Source: Candidatus Omnitrophota bacterium (lineage in GTDB: Bacteria > Omnitrophota > Gorgyraeia > Duberdicusellales > 4484-171). From it: a DNA stretch of 17,866 bases. Location of the stretch: positions 1 through 17,866 of the forward strand of contig JALOCC010000039.1 in assembly GCA_023227945.1 (NCBI GenBank), given 5' to 3'. Of this stretch, positions 8,458 to 15,857 are shown one piece after another; the first letter of the stretch is position 1; every line of letters starts with the position of its first letter. Made by a program: the position numbers and the translations under genes. The notes beneath the pieces were generated by a model that saw only the letters and a program-made list of their open reading frames with translations, did not search any database and was not told the DNA's origin.

Positions 8458-8496
8458 AACTTACAAACTTATCAACTTAATAACCTAACAACTACC
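8458..8496 (+). repeat. Octamer tandem array in the argG/argH gap
   Basis: On the plus strand five consecutive units begin AAC exactly every 8 nt: AACTTACA (8458), AACTTATC (8466), AACTTAAT (8474), AACCTAAC (8482) and AACTACC (8490). The last unit includes the argG stop codon. There is no hairpin or coding potential; this is a degenerate short-period tandem repeat. Confidence 0.6.
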
Positions 8497-9661
8497 TCTG
8501 ATACGGCATTGCCAGTATCTTTATAAACCCTTCCGCCATAGTCTTATCGAATTTATCGCCTTCGCCATATGTAGCAAACGCTTTTTTGTATAAACTATTT
8601 TTAGAAGCTCTTTTTGCTATAACAATATTACCTTTGTATAGCTTAAGCACAATTTTACCGGTAACGCATCTTTGCGTTTCATTTACAAACGCATCAAAGG
8701 ATTCTCTTAGCGCAGTAAACCAGAGCCCCTGGTATACAAGCTGCGAATACTTTTGCGCAATCATATCTTTGAAAAATAAAATCTCCCTGTCTAAAGTCAG
8801 AGCTTCCAACTCTTTATGCGCGGTGTATAAAATCCACGCTGCAGGGGCTTCGTAGATTTCTCTTGATTTTATACCTACCACCCTGTCTTCCAGGCAATCT
8901 GTCCTGCCGATACCGCAACTGGCACCAATTTTATTTAATTTTTCAATTAAACTTACCAAGCTAAGCGCTTTGCCGTTTAATTTAACCGGTTCGCCTTTTA
9001 CAAATTCAAGCTCAACATAAACTTCCTTATCCGGAGTTTTATTGAGTGGCTTAACAAAATAATATGAATTTTGCGGCGGCTCATTTTCTAAGTTCTCTAA
9101 TACGCCGCCTTCGACACTTACTCCCCAGATGTTTTTATCTATACTGTAAACTTTTTCTTTTGTCGCTTTTATGGGGATATTATGTTCTTTTGCATACTCT
9201 ATTTCTTCTTCCCGCGAAGAAAGCTCCCATTCCCTTAAGGGTGCAATTGTCTTAATCTGTGGCGCAAGTATCGCACAGGTTGCCTCAAACCTTACCTGGT
9301 CATTGCCTTTACCGGTACAACCATGGGCTACAAACTGGGCTTTTTCTTTTTTCGCAACATCTACAAGATATTTCGCAATCAACGGCCTGCCCAAACTTGT
9401 ACTTAAAACATATTTACTCTCATACAAGGCGCCTGCCTTAAGCCATTTTAATATATAATCTTTCGCAAATTCTTCTCTTAAATCTTTTATATAGATTTTG
9501 GAAGCGCCGCTTTTTATCGCCCGTTTTTTTAAATCGTCCGGGGAAAATTCGCTACCTAAATTGGCGGAAAAGCATACTACATCAAAGCCTTTGTCTTTTA
9601 ACCATTGAATACAGCAAGACGTATCAAGCCCACCTGAATATGCTAAAACTATTTTTTTCAT
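8492..9661 (-). CDS. argG: Argininosuccinate synthase
   Basis: ArgG couples citrulline and aspartate with ATP hydrolysis to form argininosuccinate. The 389-residue protein carries the N-type ATP pyrophosphatase loop AYSGGLDTS (7-15). STSLGRPLIAK (87-97) and HGCTGKGNDQVRFE (113-126) follow; Cys117 replaces the Ala found in most HGATGKGNDQ motifs. YSIDKNIWG (172-180) and SVEGG (182-186) complete the set. A GAGG at 9667-9670, 5 nt before the ATG, supports the start. It follows argF by 43 bp and precedes argH, the classic argG-argH order. The Cys substitution is conservative in size and does not suggest loss of activity. Confidence 0.97.
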   Translation of the reverse strand: MKKIVLAYSGGLDTSCCIQWLKDKGFDVVCFSANLGSEFSPDDLKKRAIKSGASKIYIKDLREEFAKDYILKWLKAGALYESKYVLSTSLGRPLIAKYLVDVAKKEKAQFVAHGCTGKGNDQVRFEATCAILAPQIKTIAPLREWELSSREEEIEYAKEHNIPIKATKEKVYSIDKNIWGVSVEGGVLENLENEPPQNSYYFVKPLNKTPDKEVYVELEFVKGEPVKLNGKALSLVSLIEKLNKIGASCGIGRTDCLEDRVVGIKSREIYEAPAAWILYTAHKELEALTLDREILFFKDMIAQKYSQLVYQGLWFTALRESFDAFVNETQRCVTGKIVLKLYKGNIVIAKRASKNSLYKKAFATYGEGDKFDKTMAEGFIKILAMPYQR

Positions 9662-9704
9662 ATTTACCTCTTTTACCGGAATCCGTTTTTATTTTCTACA
9701 CTTA

Positions 9705-10625
9705 TCAGCACTTTCCAAAAACGTAAGCTAAAATCGCCTTGGCCGCATGCAGCCGGTTCTCTGCTTGTAAAAAAACTACCGAATTCTTACTTTCCATAGC
9801 GCTATCGGTTATTTCTTCACCTCTATGCGCCGGAAGACAATGCATAATAAGGCAATCTTTCTTTGCTAATTTTAAAAGTTTATCATTTATCTGGAAATTT
9901 TTAAAAATCTTTTTCTTCTTTGCTTTTTCTTTTTCCTGGCCCATAGAAACCCAGACATCAGTATATAAAACATCACTCATCTTAGCTGCCGCCGCAATTG
10001 ATGCCGTTATAATAATTTGTGCTCCGCTTGCTGCGCAATAACTTTTTGTTTTATCCAGCATTTTCTTCTCCGGCTGGTATCCTTTAGGGGCTGCAATATA
10101 CAAAATACCGCCCAAAATAGAAAAAGCATCCATCAAAGAATTACAAACATTATTGGCATCGCCGATGTAAGCTACTTTAAGCTTTTCAATACTCCCCTTC
10201 AATTCCTTCATGGTAATTAAATCGCCAAGGGTCTGCGAAGGATGCAGAAGGTCGCTCAGCGCATTTATAACCGGCACTGTAGAAAATTTTGCAAATTCTA
10301 GAACTTTTTCGTGCGAAAAAGTTCTAAGGACTGCCGCGTCCATAAAATGGGAAGACGTCCTTGCTACGTCAGCTATTTTTTCCCGCAGCCCAAGTTGAAC
10401 CTCATCCGGAGAATAATAAATCGCCTGGCCTCCAAGCTGCAGTGCGCCGATATAAAAAGCTGCCTTTGTCCGCAAAGAAGGCTTTTCAAAGAAAAGCCCT
10501 ACGCATTTTCCGGATAAAACTTGGCCGTACTTTGAAGGATTCGCCTTAATATCCAAAGCCAAATCAATGAGTTTATAAATCTCGCCTTTCGAAAAATCTC
10601 TTAAAGATAAAAAATGCCTTGCCAT
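9705..10625 (-). CDS. argF: Ornithine carbamoyltransferase
   Basis: ArgF transfers a carbamoyl group from carbamoyl phosphate to ornithine, giving citrulline. The 306-residue protein matches the family length. The carbamoyl-phosphate loop reads EKPSLRT (47-53), a known alternative to STRT. VLRTFSH (99-105), HPSQTLGD (128-135), DVWVSMGQE (223-231), the ornithine-binding SMG loop, and MHCLPAHRGEEI (261-272) follow. The SMG loop argues for ornithine rather than N-acetyl- or N-succinylornithine as substrate, consistent with ArgJ upstream. The start has no clear Shine-Dalgarno: a GGAG lies 14 nt upstream, too far, next to two strong hairpins. Carbamoyl phosphate synthase genes are not in this window. 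Confidence 0.96.
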   Translation of the reverse strand: MARHFLSLRDFSKGEIYKLIDLALDIKANPSKYGQVLSGKCVGLFFEKPSLRTKAAFYIGALQLGGQAIYYSPDEVQLGLREKIADVARTSSHFMDAAVLRTFSHEKVLEFAKFSTVPVINALSDLLHPSQTLGDLITMKELKGSIEKLKVAYIGDANNVCNSLMDAFSILGGILYIAAPKGYQPEKKMLDKTKSYCAASGAQIIITASIAAAAKMSDVLYTDVWVSMGQEKEKAKKKKIFKNFQINDKLLKLAKKDCLIMHCLPAHRGEEITDSAMESKNSVVFLQAENRLHAAKAILAYVFGKC

Positions 10626-10646
10626 TTTAATGTTTTATACTCCGGA

Positions 10647-10668
10647 GCCCCACGTGTATCTGTGGGGC
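10647..10668. repeat. GC-rich hairpin in the argD/argF gap, argF-proximal
   Basis: GCCCCAC (10647-10653) pairs perfectly with GTGGGGC (10662-10668) across an 8-nt loop. No T-run follows on either strand, so it does not look like an intrinsic terminator. It ends about 21 bp before the argF start. Confidence 0.55.
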
Positions 10669-10686
10669 GACGTCCCGCTCCGCTTT

Positions 10687-10711
10687 TTCTCCCGACGTTA
10701 CGTCGGGAGAA
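10687..10711. repeat. 11-bp perfect hairpin directly after argD
   Basis: TTCTCCCGACG (10687-10697) and CGTCGGGAGAA (10701-10711) form a perfect 11-bp stem with a TTA/TAA loop, starting one base after the argD stop. In the direction of transcription the 3' arm is followed by A residues and then GCGG, not by U residues. It may protect or process the transcript, or be a palindromic element, but it should not terminate on its own. Confidence 0.65.
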
Positions 10712-10712
10712 T

Positions 10713-11897
10713 CTAGGAATGGGAGCTGAAAACTTCCTCTAAAATTTCCAGCCCCTTGTCGATTTCTTCTTTCTTGACAGTAAGAGCCGGCATAATCCTT
10801 AATACTGTTTGGTGCGTTGAGTTTATAATCAGCCCTTTCTCTAACGCTTTCATAAATATTGGAAATGAATCAATACTTAGCTCAACTCCTGTCATAAGGC
10901 CCATAGCCCGCACTTCTTTAATAAATGCAAACTTTTCTTTTAATTTATTCAGTTTCTTAACCAAGTAGCTACCCATTTTTATTGTATTATTTAGAATTTT
11001 ATCTTTCTTTATAATTTTAAAAACTTCAAGCGTCACTTTTGTAATCAGGGGCGAGCCGCCAAAAGTTGAAGCGTGCAGCCCTGGCTTAAACAAATCCGCA
11101 ATCTCATTTTTTACGACGATTGCAGAAACCGGAACACCTGCGCCAAGGCCTTTTGACACGACCAATGCATCAGGCGTAATATCATAATTCTGATAGCAAA
11201 ACAATTTGCCGGTTCTGCCCATACCGGTTTGAACTTCATCGGCTATAAAAAGCAAATCATGATCCTTACAGAATTCCTTTAAATTTTTGACATATTCTTT
11301 TGAAGCAATGTTTATTCCGCCTTCGCCCTGTATAAGCTCTAAAAGAACAGCAACGGTTTTATCATTTACCTGCGATTTAAAACTTTCAAAATCATTAAAT
11401 ATGGCTTCCTTAAATTCAGGTAATATCGGCTTAAATGGGTCTTTATACTTACCCTGGCCGGTTGCAGAAAGCGCGCCAAAAGTCCTTCCATGAAAAGAAT
11501 TCTTCATGGTAATAACTTCGTAACGGCCGGTTTTATTTCCGTAAAGCCTGGTTAATTTAATTGCTGCTTCAATTGCTTCTGCGCCTGAATTTGCAAAAAA
11601 TACTTTTCCGGGAAAAGTGCTCTTTATTACTTCTTTCGCCAAAATCGCCTGCTCTTCCTGATAAAGGTTATTCGGCAAATGTATAAGCTTCGCTGCTTGC
11701 TCTTTTATAACCTTTACAACCTGCGGATGGCAGTGCCCCAGGATTGAAACGCCCCATCCGGGAAACAAATCCAGGTATTTTCTTCCTTCGCTATCCCAAA
11801 GAAAACTTCCTTTTCCTTTCACAAAAACAGGCCCTACTCTTTTGTAGGTATTAAGGGAATATGATGAAAACATTTTTTTTATATCTTCGCTTTTCAT
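10713..11897 (-). CDS. argD: Acetylornithine aminotransferase
   Basis: ArgD transaminates N-acetylglutamate semialdehyde to N-acetylornithine using glutamate and PLP. From the ATG at 11897 the protein has 394 residues of class III aminotransferase. It shows PGWGVSILGHCHP (46-58), SGAEA (104-108), NSFHGRT (133-139), IADEVQTGMGRTG (218-230), PLP lysine K249 in SKGLGAG (248-254), and HASTFGGSPL (275-284). An in-frame TTG at 11906 would add only three residues and has no ribosome site, so I prefer the ATG, though neither has a clear Shine-Dalgarno. It lies about 155 bp after argB, beyond a repeat-filled spacer, and ends one base before a strong hairpin. A moonlighting role in diaminopimelate synthesis is unnecessary because dapL is present. 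Confidence 0.95.
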   Translation of the reverse strand: MKSEDIKKMFSSYSLNTYKRVGPVFVKGKGSFLWDSEGRKYLDLFPGWGVSILGHCHPQVVKVIKEQAAKLIHLPNNLYQEEQAILAKEVIKSTFPGKVFFANSGAEAIEAAIKLTRLYGNKTGRYEVITMKNSFHGRTFGALSATGQGKYKDPFKPILPEFKEAIFNDFESFKSQVNDKTVAVLLELIQGEGGINIASKEYVKNLKEFCKDHDLLFIADEVQTGMGRTGKLFCYQNYDITPDALVVSKGLGAGVPVSAIVVKNEIADLFKPGLHASTFGGSPLITKVTLEVFKIIKKDKILNNTIKMGSYLVKKLNKLKEKFAFIKEVRAMGLMTGVELSIDSFPIFMKALEKGLIINSTHQTVLRIMPALTVKKEEIDKGLEILEEVFSSHS

Positions 11898-11909
11898 AAT
11901 AAACAATAT

Positions 11910-12037
11910 CGTATTATGTTCTACGTCTATCGGTTGCCTGCCCGCCTTCGGCGGGCGAGCTCGTTTCGTCTTACGGTTACGTTCTACGTTAGACGCAACC
12001 GTGACGAGTTGCGCAACCGTAGCCGATTAACGCAACC
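11910..12037 (-). repeat. CG-type heptamer array in the argB/argD gap
   Basis: On the minus strand the spacer breaks into units ending in CG, mostly 7 nt (some 5, 6 or 11). In transcription order these include GGTTGCG, TTAATCG, CAACTCG, TCTAACG, TAGAACG, TAACCG and TAAGACG. After a GC hairpin come CAACCG, ATAGACG and TAATACG. A 24-nt stretch at 11966-11989 matches 16750-16773 with 22 identities, both differences being C/T. No gene fits here. A 16-codon frame starting ATGGTTGCG exists, but its ribosome-site spacing is zero. Confidence 0.6.
11940..11956. repeat. GC-rich hairpin inside the argB/argD repeat array
   Basis: GCCCGCC (11940-11946) and GGCGGGC (11950-11956) form a perfect 7-bp stem with a 3-nt loop. 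It stands out against AT-rich surroundings and interrupts the heptamer array. No T-run follows, so it is not an intrinsic terminator. It may fold as RNA or be a small dispersed palindrome. Confidence 0.65.
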
Positions 12038-12052
12038 ATCTCCTCTACCTAA

Positions 12053-12904
12053 TTATTTAATTATCTCCGTTCCAATTCCTTCGTTGGTAAATATCTCAAG
12101 TAATATTGCGTGCGGTATCTTTGCGTCAACGATATGAGCCTTACCCACGCCTTCTTCTATGGATTTTACCGCGGCACGCACTTTAGGAACCATTCCTTCG
12201 CTGATAACTTTCTTATCGATTAATTCGTCTGCGTCTTTCATTGTTATTGTGGAAATAAGCGATGATTCATCCTGTTGATTACGCATAACACCTAAAGTAT
12301 TCGTAAGCAAAACGAGCTTTTCCGCGTTCAGCTTTGAAGCAAGGAAAAAAGCTACATCGTCTGCATTTATATTAAAAGCAACTCCTTCTCGGGAAATGCC
12401 CATGGGGGTAATTACCGGAATCGATGTCTCTAATGCTTCCTGTAATTTCATTTTGTTGTAATCTACAACTTCACCGACAAAACCTAAATCTTTTTTTGTG
12501 CGCTTCTTAGCTGCGGCAAGCAGCTGGTCTTCTTTTTTAAAACCCCGGGCATTTGCACCGTAAGCATTTATCTCTCTGACGATTAAATCATTCAACTCGT
12601 TTAATTCTTCTTCGACTATTTTAAGCGTAAACTCATCGGTTACGCGCATTCCGTCGAAAAATTCTGTTGTAATTTTATGTTCTTTTAGTTTTTCCGTAAT
12701 ATTAGGGCCTCCGCCATGAACTAGAATAGGCCTTATTCCCGTATAACGCAGGAATACAATGTCTTCAAGAACCGACTTACGGACTCTTTCTTCGCTTAAT
12801 ATTGAGCCGCCGTATTTAATCACAAATATTTTCTTGTGAAATTTTTTTATATACGGCAAAGCTTCTATCAAAATATCTGCTTTTTTTATTGCTTCTTTTA
12901 CCAT
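12053..12904 (-). CDS. argB: Acetylglutamate kinase, probably arginine-sensitive
   Basis: ArgB phosphorylates N-acetylglutamate, the controlling step of the pathway. The 283-residue amino-acid kinase has VIKYGGS (28-34, K30), VHGGGP (62-67), GMRVTD (85-90), NINADDVA (178-185), GMVPKV (237-242) and a C-terminal GIGTEII (276-282). Residues 1-25 (with EALPYIKKF at 14-22) form the N-terminal helix known from hexameric, arginine-inhibited kinases such as those of Thermotoga and Pseudomonas and absent from the insensitive E. coli enzyme. This fits a cyclic pathway in which ArgJ recycles acetyl groups. An AAGGAG at 12909-12914, 4 nt before the ATG, supports the start. The gene follows argJ by 17 bp. 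Confidence 0.96.
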   Translation of the reverse strand: MVKEAIKKADILIEALPYIKKFHKKIFVIKYGGSILSEERVRKSVLEDIVFLRYTGIRPILVHGGGPNITEKLKEHKITTEFFDGMRVTDEFTLKIVEEELNELNDLIVREINAYGANARGFKKEDQLLAAAKKRTKKDLGFVGEVVDYNKMKLQEALETSIPVITPMGISREGVAFNINADDVAFFLASKLNAEKLVLLTNTLGVMRNQQDESSLISTITMKDADELIDKKVISEGMVPKVRAAVKSIEEGVGKAHIVDAKIPHAILLEIFTNEGIGTEIIK

Positions 12905-12921
12905 TAGTCTCCTTATGTTTA

Positions 12922-14025
12922 TTAACTATACTCGGCGTTTATTTTAATGTATTCCGGTGTCAAATCAGAAGTGTATACTGTTTGGGCAAATACCCCTCTT
13001 TTTAAATCAACTTCGATGTTGATATCTTTTTTCGTAAGATCCGACATTTTAATCGGTATGCCTTCCGGCACTAAAATTCCTGCATGGCCTAAAGCCGCTA
13101 TGATTCTACCCCAATTAGGATTAGCTCCGTAGACTGCGCATTTAAAAAGATTTGAATTTGCTATAGAAAGCCCTGCTTTCTTTGCCTCCGCTTTGCTCTT
13201 TGCGCCTTTTATGGAAATTTTAATAAACTTAGTTGCGCCCTCACCATCTTTAATCAGCATAGTTGCCAAATCCAAACACACTTTTTTAAATTCTTTTGAA
13301 AAAGCCTTAATCTCTTTTGCAGTTTTTAAAACATTTTTCTTGCTTGAAAGAACAAAAACAGTATCGTTTGTGCTCATACATCCATCTACGGTTACAGAGT
13401 TAAAACTTTCATCAATCGCCTCTTTGGCTATCGATTTAAACAAAACCTTGGGCAAGATTGCATCAGTAAGTATGAACACGAGCATAGTTGCTACATTAGG
13501 TGCAATCATGCCTGCGCCTTTGGCAAAACCCAATATCCGTGCGTTGCCGTTATCCGATTTAATTTCAGAATAAGAAATCTTTTTAAAAGTATCCGTTGTC
13601 AATATGCTTTGAGAGAAGCTTTCGGCCTTATCTTTTCCCAATTCTGCAACCAGCCGGGGAAATGCTGAAATAATCTTTTCTCCGGAAAGCCTTTTGCCGA
13701 TAATCCCGGTTGAGGCTATAAGAATGCTATTCTTGTTGGCCGAAAGATATTTAGCAAGCTGCGAAGTTATGTTCTCGGTATCTTTCAACCCATTTTTATG
13801 CGAAAAACAATTGGCATTGCCGCTGTTTGCGATAATTGCTTTTATCGGATTTGAAATATTTTTTCTGCTTAGGATAACCGAATAAGAAACATTTTTATTT
13901 GTTGTAAAAAACCCGAGAGCCTCTGCATAAGATTCGCAATAGATAAGGCCTAAGTCAGTTTTATTGTTCTTCTTAAGCCCGCATTTTATACCGGAAAGCA
14001 AAAAACCGGCAGGTAGTTTAATCAT
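12922..14025 (-). CDS. argJ: Glutamate N-acetyltransferase / ornithine acetyltransferase
   Basis: ArgJ moves the acetyl group from N-acetylornithine to glutamate, releasing ornithine. Bifunctional forms can also use acetyl-CoA. The 367-residue protein is slightly short for the family (about 390-410). It has IANSGNANCF (65-74), ASTGIIG (104-110), the self-cleavage site KGAGMIAPNVATML (169-182) with nucleophile T180, KDGEGATKF (259-267), GANPNWGRI (300-308) and the C-terminal DLTPEYIKINAEY. VDG(D)xSTND reads VDGCMSTND, with Cys216 in the usual Asp position. It overlaps argC by 4 bp (ATGA), indicating coupling. Neither argA nor argE is in the window, so this enzyme probably does both jobs or NAGS lies elsewhere; sequence alone cannot say which. 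Confidence 0.96.
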   Translation of the reverse strand: MIKLPAGFLLSGIKCGLKKNNKTDLGLIYCESYAEALGFFTTNKNVSYSVILSRKNISNPIKAIIANSGNANCFSHKNGLKDTENITSQLAKYLSANKNSILIASTGIIGKRLSGEKIISAFPRLVAELGKDKAESFSQSILTTDTFKKISYSEIKSDNGNARILGFAKGAGMIAPNVATMLVFILTDAILPKVLFKSIAKEAIDESFNSVTVDGCMSTNDTVFVLSSKKNVLKTAKEIKAFSKEFKKVCLDLATMLIKDGEGATKFIKISIKGAKSKAEAKKAGLSIANSNLFKCAVYGANPNWGRIIAALGHAGILVPEGIPIKMSDLTKKDINIEVDLKRGVFAQTVYTSDLTPEYIKINAEYS

Positions 14026-15044
14026 AAAAGCCCTGCTGCTTCGTCTAAACCAAGCATTAGATTCATATTCTGTACAGCCTGGCCTGCTGCACCTTTGATA
14101 AGGTTGTCGATGCTGGAGGCAATTACGGCATTTTCCTTTTTTTCGTCTAAGGCAAAACCGATATCGCAGAAATTTGTACCTACTACGTCTTTCAATTTAG
14201 GTAAACCGCTGAGTAATCTTACAAACCGGCAATCTTTGTAATATTTGGAATAAATATTATTAATTTTTTCTTCGTTTACGCTTTTGGTAAAAGTTACGTA
14301 TATTGTCGAATATATGCCCGCCTCAACGCCGATTACATGCGGCGTAAATTGCGGCGAAATTGTTACTCCGGTGCTTAGCTTTAAAACTTCGCTAACCTCA
14401 GGGATATGTTGATGGATAAACGGCTTATACGCCCAGAGGTTATTTGAAATATTCGAATAATGGTATTCCATAACCGCTTTTCTGCCTGCACCGGTTATGG
14501 CTGATTTTGAATCGATTATAATCTTTTTTTCAATTAAACCTTCTTTCACCAAAGGAAAAAGCGCAAGGATTATCGACGTTGGATAGCAACCTGGATTCGC
14601 GATAAGACTGCTTTTTTCTATATCTTTCTTAAAAAGTTCGGGTAAACCGTAAACTGCCTTGGGCAGATTCTCGCTGTCTTTATGCGCCACTTTATAATAT
14701 TTTTTATAAAGATTTGTATCCTTAAACCGGTAATCAGCAGACAAGTCAATCACTCTCTTCTTCTTTCCAAGTAAGTGCGGCACAAAACCCATGGAAACCG
14801 TGTGCGGCAAAGACAAAAATATAACATCCGCAAGCTTACAGCACTTTTCTATATTTAACGTCTCGCACTTAAGGCTGGTTTTATTCAAAAACCGCGGAAA
14901 AAACTTAGAGTAAGCAACAGGCGCCTCTGTCCGCGAAGAAAGATAAGTAACCTCTACCCCCGGATGAGAAAGCAGAATTTCAACGAGTTTTTCCCCGGTA
15001 AAACCAGTAGCACCCAATATTGCAACTTTTGTTTGTTTTGGCAT
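14022..15044 (-). CDS. argC: N-acetyl-gamma-glutamyl-phosphate reductase
   Basis: ArgC reduces N-acetylglutamyl phosphate to the semialdehyde with NADPH. The 340-residue protein has the Rossmann loop GATGFTG (11-17), SLPH (78-81), DLSADYRF (100-107), the catalytic Cys153 in NPGCYPT (150-156), GAGRKA (185-190) and HQHIPE (211-216, H213 the likely base). Length and domain order are normal. It is the first gene of the arginine block. A promoter-like -35/-10 pair lies immediately upstream, with the -10 ending 14 bp before the ATG. There is no Shine-Dalgarno, so the message may have only a very short leader. The ATG is fixed by the Rossmann strand five residues later. Confidence 0.97.
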   Translation of the reverse strand: MPKQTKVAILGATGFTGEKLVEILLSHPGVEVTYLSSRTEAPVAYSKFFPRFLNKTSLKCETLNIEKCCKLADVIFLSLPHTVSMGFVPHLLGKKKRVIDLSADYRFKDTNLYKKYYKVAHKDSENLPKAVYGLPELFKKDIEKSSLIANPGCYPTSIILALFPLVKEGLIEKKIIIDSKSAITGAGRKAVMEYHYSNISNNLWAYKPFIHQHIPEVSEVLKLSTGVTISPQFTPHVIGVEAGIYSTIYVTFTKSVNEEKINNIYSKYYKDCRFVRLLSGLPKLKDVVGTNFCDIGFALDEKKENAVIASSIDNLIKGAAGQAVQNMNLMLGLDEAAGLL

Positions 15045-15058
15045 AAGCGTAAGCTAAT

Positions 15059-15087
15059 ATAATAAACGAAAAAGCCCCTTACGTCAA
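15059..15087 (-). promoter_or_regulatory. Sigma70-like promoter for argC and the arg/lys operon
   Basis: On the minus strand TTGACG (15082-15087) and TATTAT (15059-15064) are separated by exactly 17 bp. Each matches its consensus hexamer at five of six positions. Transcription would start near 15052, only about 8 nt before the argC ATG. I see no convincing ArgR box (paired ATTCA-type palindromes) beside it. Confidence 0.6.
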
Positions 15088-15135
15088 TAGTATTTAGCCG
15101 TTTTCGTCGACTAAAATCAGGGTAATTTAGCCTTA

Positions 15136-15483
15136 TTATTCAATGAATTCAAGGGTATCGCCTATCTCGGTAGCGGTTTCTTGGGCCTTTCGGCCAGGAA
15201 GTTCTATGGTAGCTTTTGCGCGTATACAACTTGACATGCGCCACGGCTTTAACGAATGTTTGATTTTAAGCACTTTATTATCTCCATCAAGATATACAAC
15301 ATCTATGGGAAACCTCATAAAAAACATATGTATTGAGTTAACATCACGAAAAATAAGCGCTTCATCCTTCGCGATTGCCTCGCGAAGCATAAGCCCTAAA
15401 AAACGTTGAAAGAATGTTTCTGCCAAATGCCCGTTTTGCGCAATATAAATGCCTTTAGTTTTATTAAGAATTTTGTATTTCAT
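15136..15483 (-). CDS. DUF192 family protein
   Basis: A 115-residue protein of the DUF192 family, function unknown. Family features: LAETFFQRFLGLMLR (20-34), an IHMFFMRFPIDVVYLD stretch (51-66), PWRM (80-83), a TIELPGRKA segment (92-100) and the terminal GD.LEF (108-113). No signal peptide or lipobox is visible, whereas many homologues are exported; this copy should be cytoplasmic. Its ATG overlaps the stop of the thioesterase gene as ATGA, so the two are almost certainly translated together. The next gene, argC, has its own promoter 50 bp further on. The family is clear; the role cannot be stated. Confidence 0.9.
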   Translation of the reverse strand: MKYKILNKTKGIYIAQNGHLAETFFQRFLGLMLREAIAKDEALIFRDVNSIHMFFMRFPIDVVYLDGDNKVLKIKHSLKPWRMSSCIRAKATIELPGRKAQETATEIGDTLEFIE

Positions 15484-15857
15484 TTTGAAAGGTTATTTAA
15501 AAATTCATCGCACATCGCACAGGGCCTAAAGTTTTTGTCAATACACACAAGAGTGGTCAAGGCAGATACGAGGATTTTTCCTTCTCGTTTTATTTCCTGC
15601 AGGAATTCAACAGAAACATTACGTATCTTGTTTACCTTGGTAGATATTTCTAAAATGTCTGCGTAGTGCGCAGGAGCTTTGTATTCGATATTGACACTTC
15701 TTACAACAAACAAAGTGCCTTTTTCCGAAAGCTCCTTTAGGTTAAGCCCGCGCACCTCCATATATTCAGTGCGCGCTTCTTCAAGATACTTAAGATAATT
15801 GGCGTAATAAACAACTCCTCCGCAATCCGTATCGTGATAATATATGCGCTTTTGCAT
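15480..15857 (-). CDS. YbgC-like hotdog-fold acyl-CoA thioesterase
   Basis: A short 4HBT/YbgC-type thioesterase, expected to hydrolyse acyl-CoA or acyl-ACP. From the ATG at 15857 the protein has 125 residues starting MQKRIYYHDTDCGGVVYYANYLKY. The DTDxxGxVYxxxYL signature with its catalytic aspartate is at 9-22, followed by EEAR (25-28) and the VVRSVNIEYKAPAHYAD core strand region. An in-frame ATG at 15869 would add MGGL. I prefer 15857 because homologues begin at the first beta strand and a hexa-G run (15862-15867) sits 4 nt upstream as a possible ribosome site. It overlaps the DUF192 gene by 4 bp and has a promoter-like site upstream. In E. coli ybgC is tied to the tol-pal locus; that context is absent here. 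Confidence 0.88.
   Translation of the reverse strand: MQKRIYYHDTDCGGVVYYANYLKYLEEARTEYMEVRGLNLKELSEKGTLFVVRSVNIEYKAPAHYADILEISTKVNKIRNVSVEFLQEIKREGKILVSALTTLVCIDKNFRPCAMCDEFLNNLSK

Noticed and set aside
10687..10711. Hairpin after argD as an intrinsic terminator
   Set aside because: The 3' arm is followed by A residues and GCGG in the transcript, with no U-tract, and the operon continues.
11987..12040. A 16-codon frame (starting MVALIGYG) just after argB, preceded by AGAGGAG
   Set aside because: The purine run touches the ATG with no spacing, and the codons are simply the heptamer repeat; there is no independent support for a peptide.
15045..15135. ArgR operator in front of argC
   Set aside because: No pair of ATTCA-type imperfect palindromes could be found near the promoter.
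15115..15138. Weak hairpin GGCTAAA/TTTAGTC after the DUF192 gene as a terminator
   Set aside because: The stem is AT-rich with a G-U pair, a 10-nt loop and no U-tract, too weak to call.
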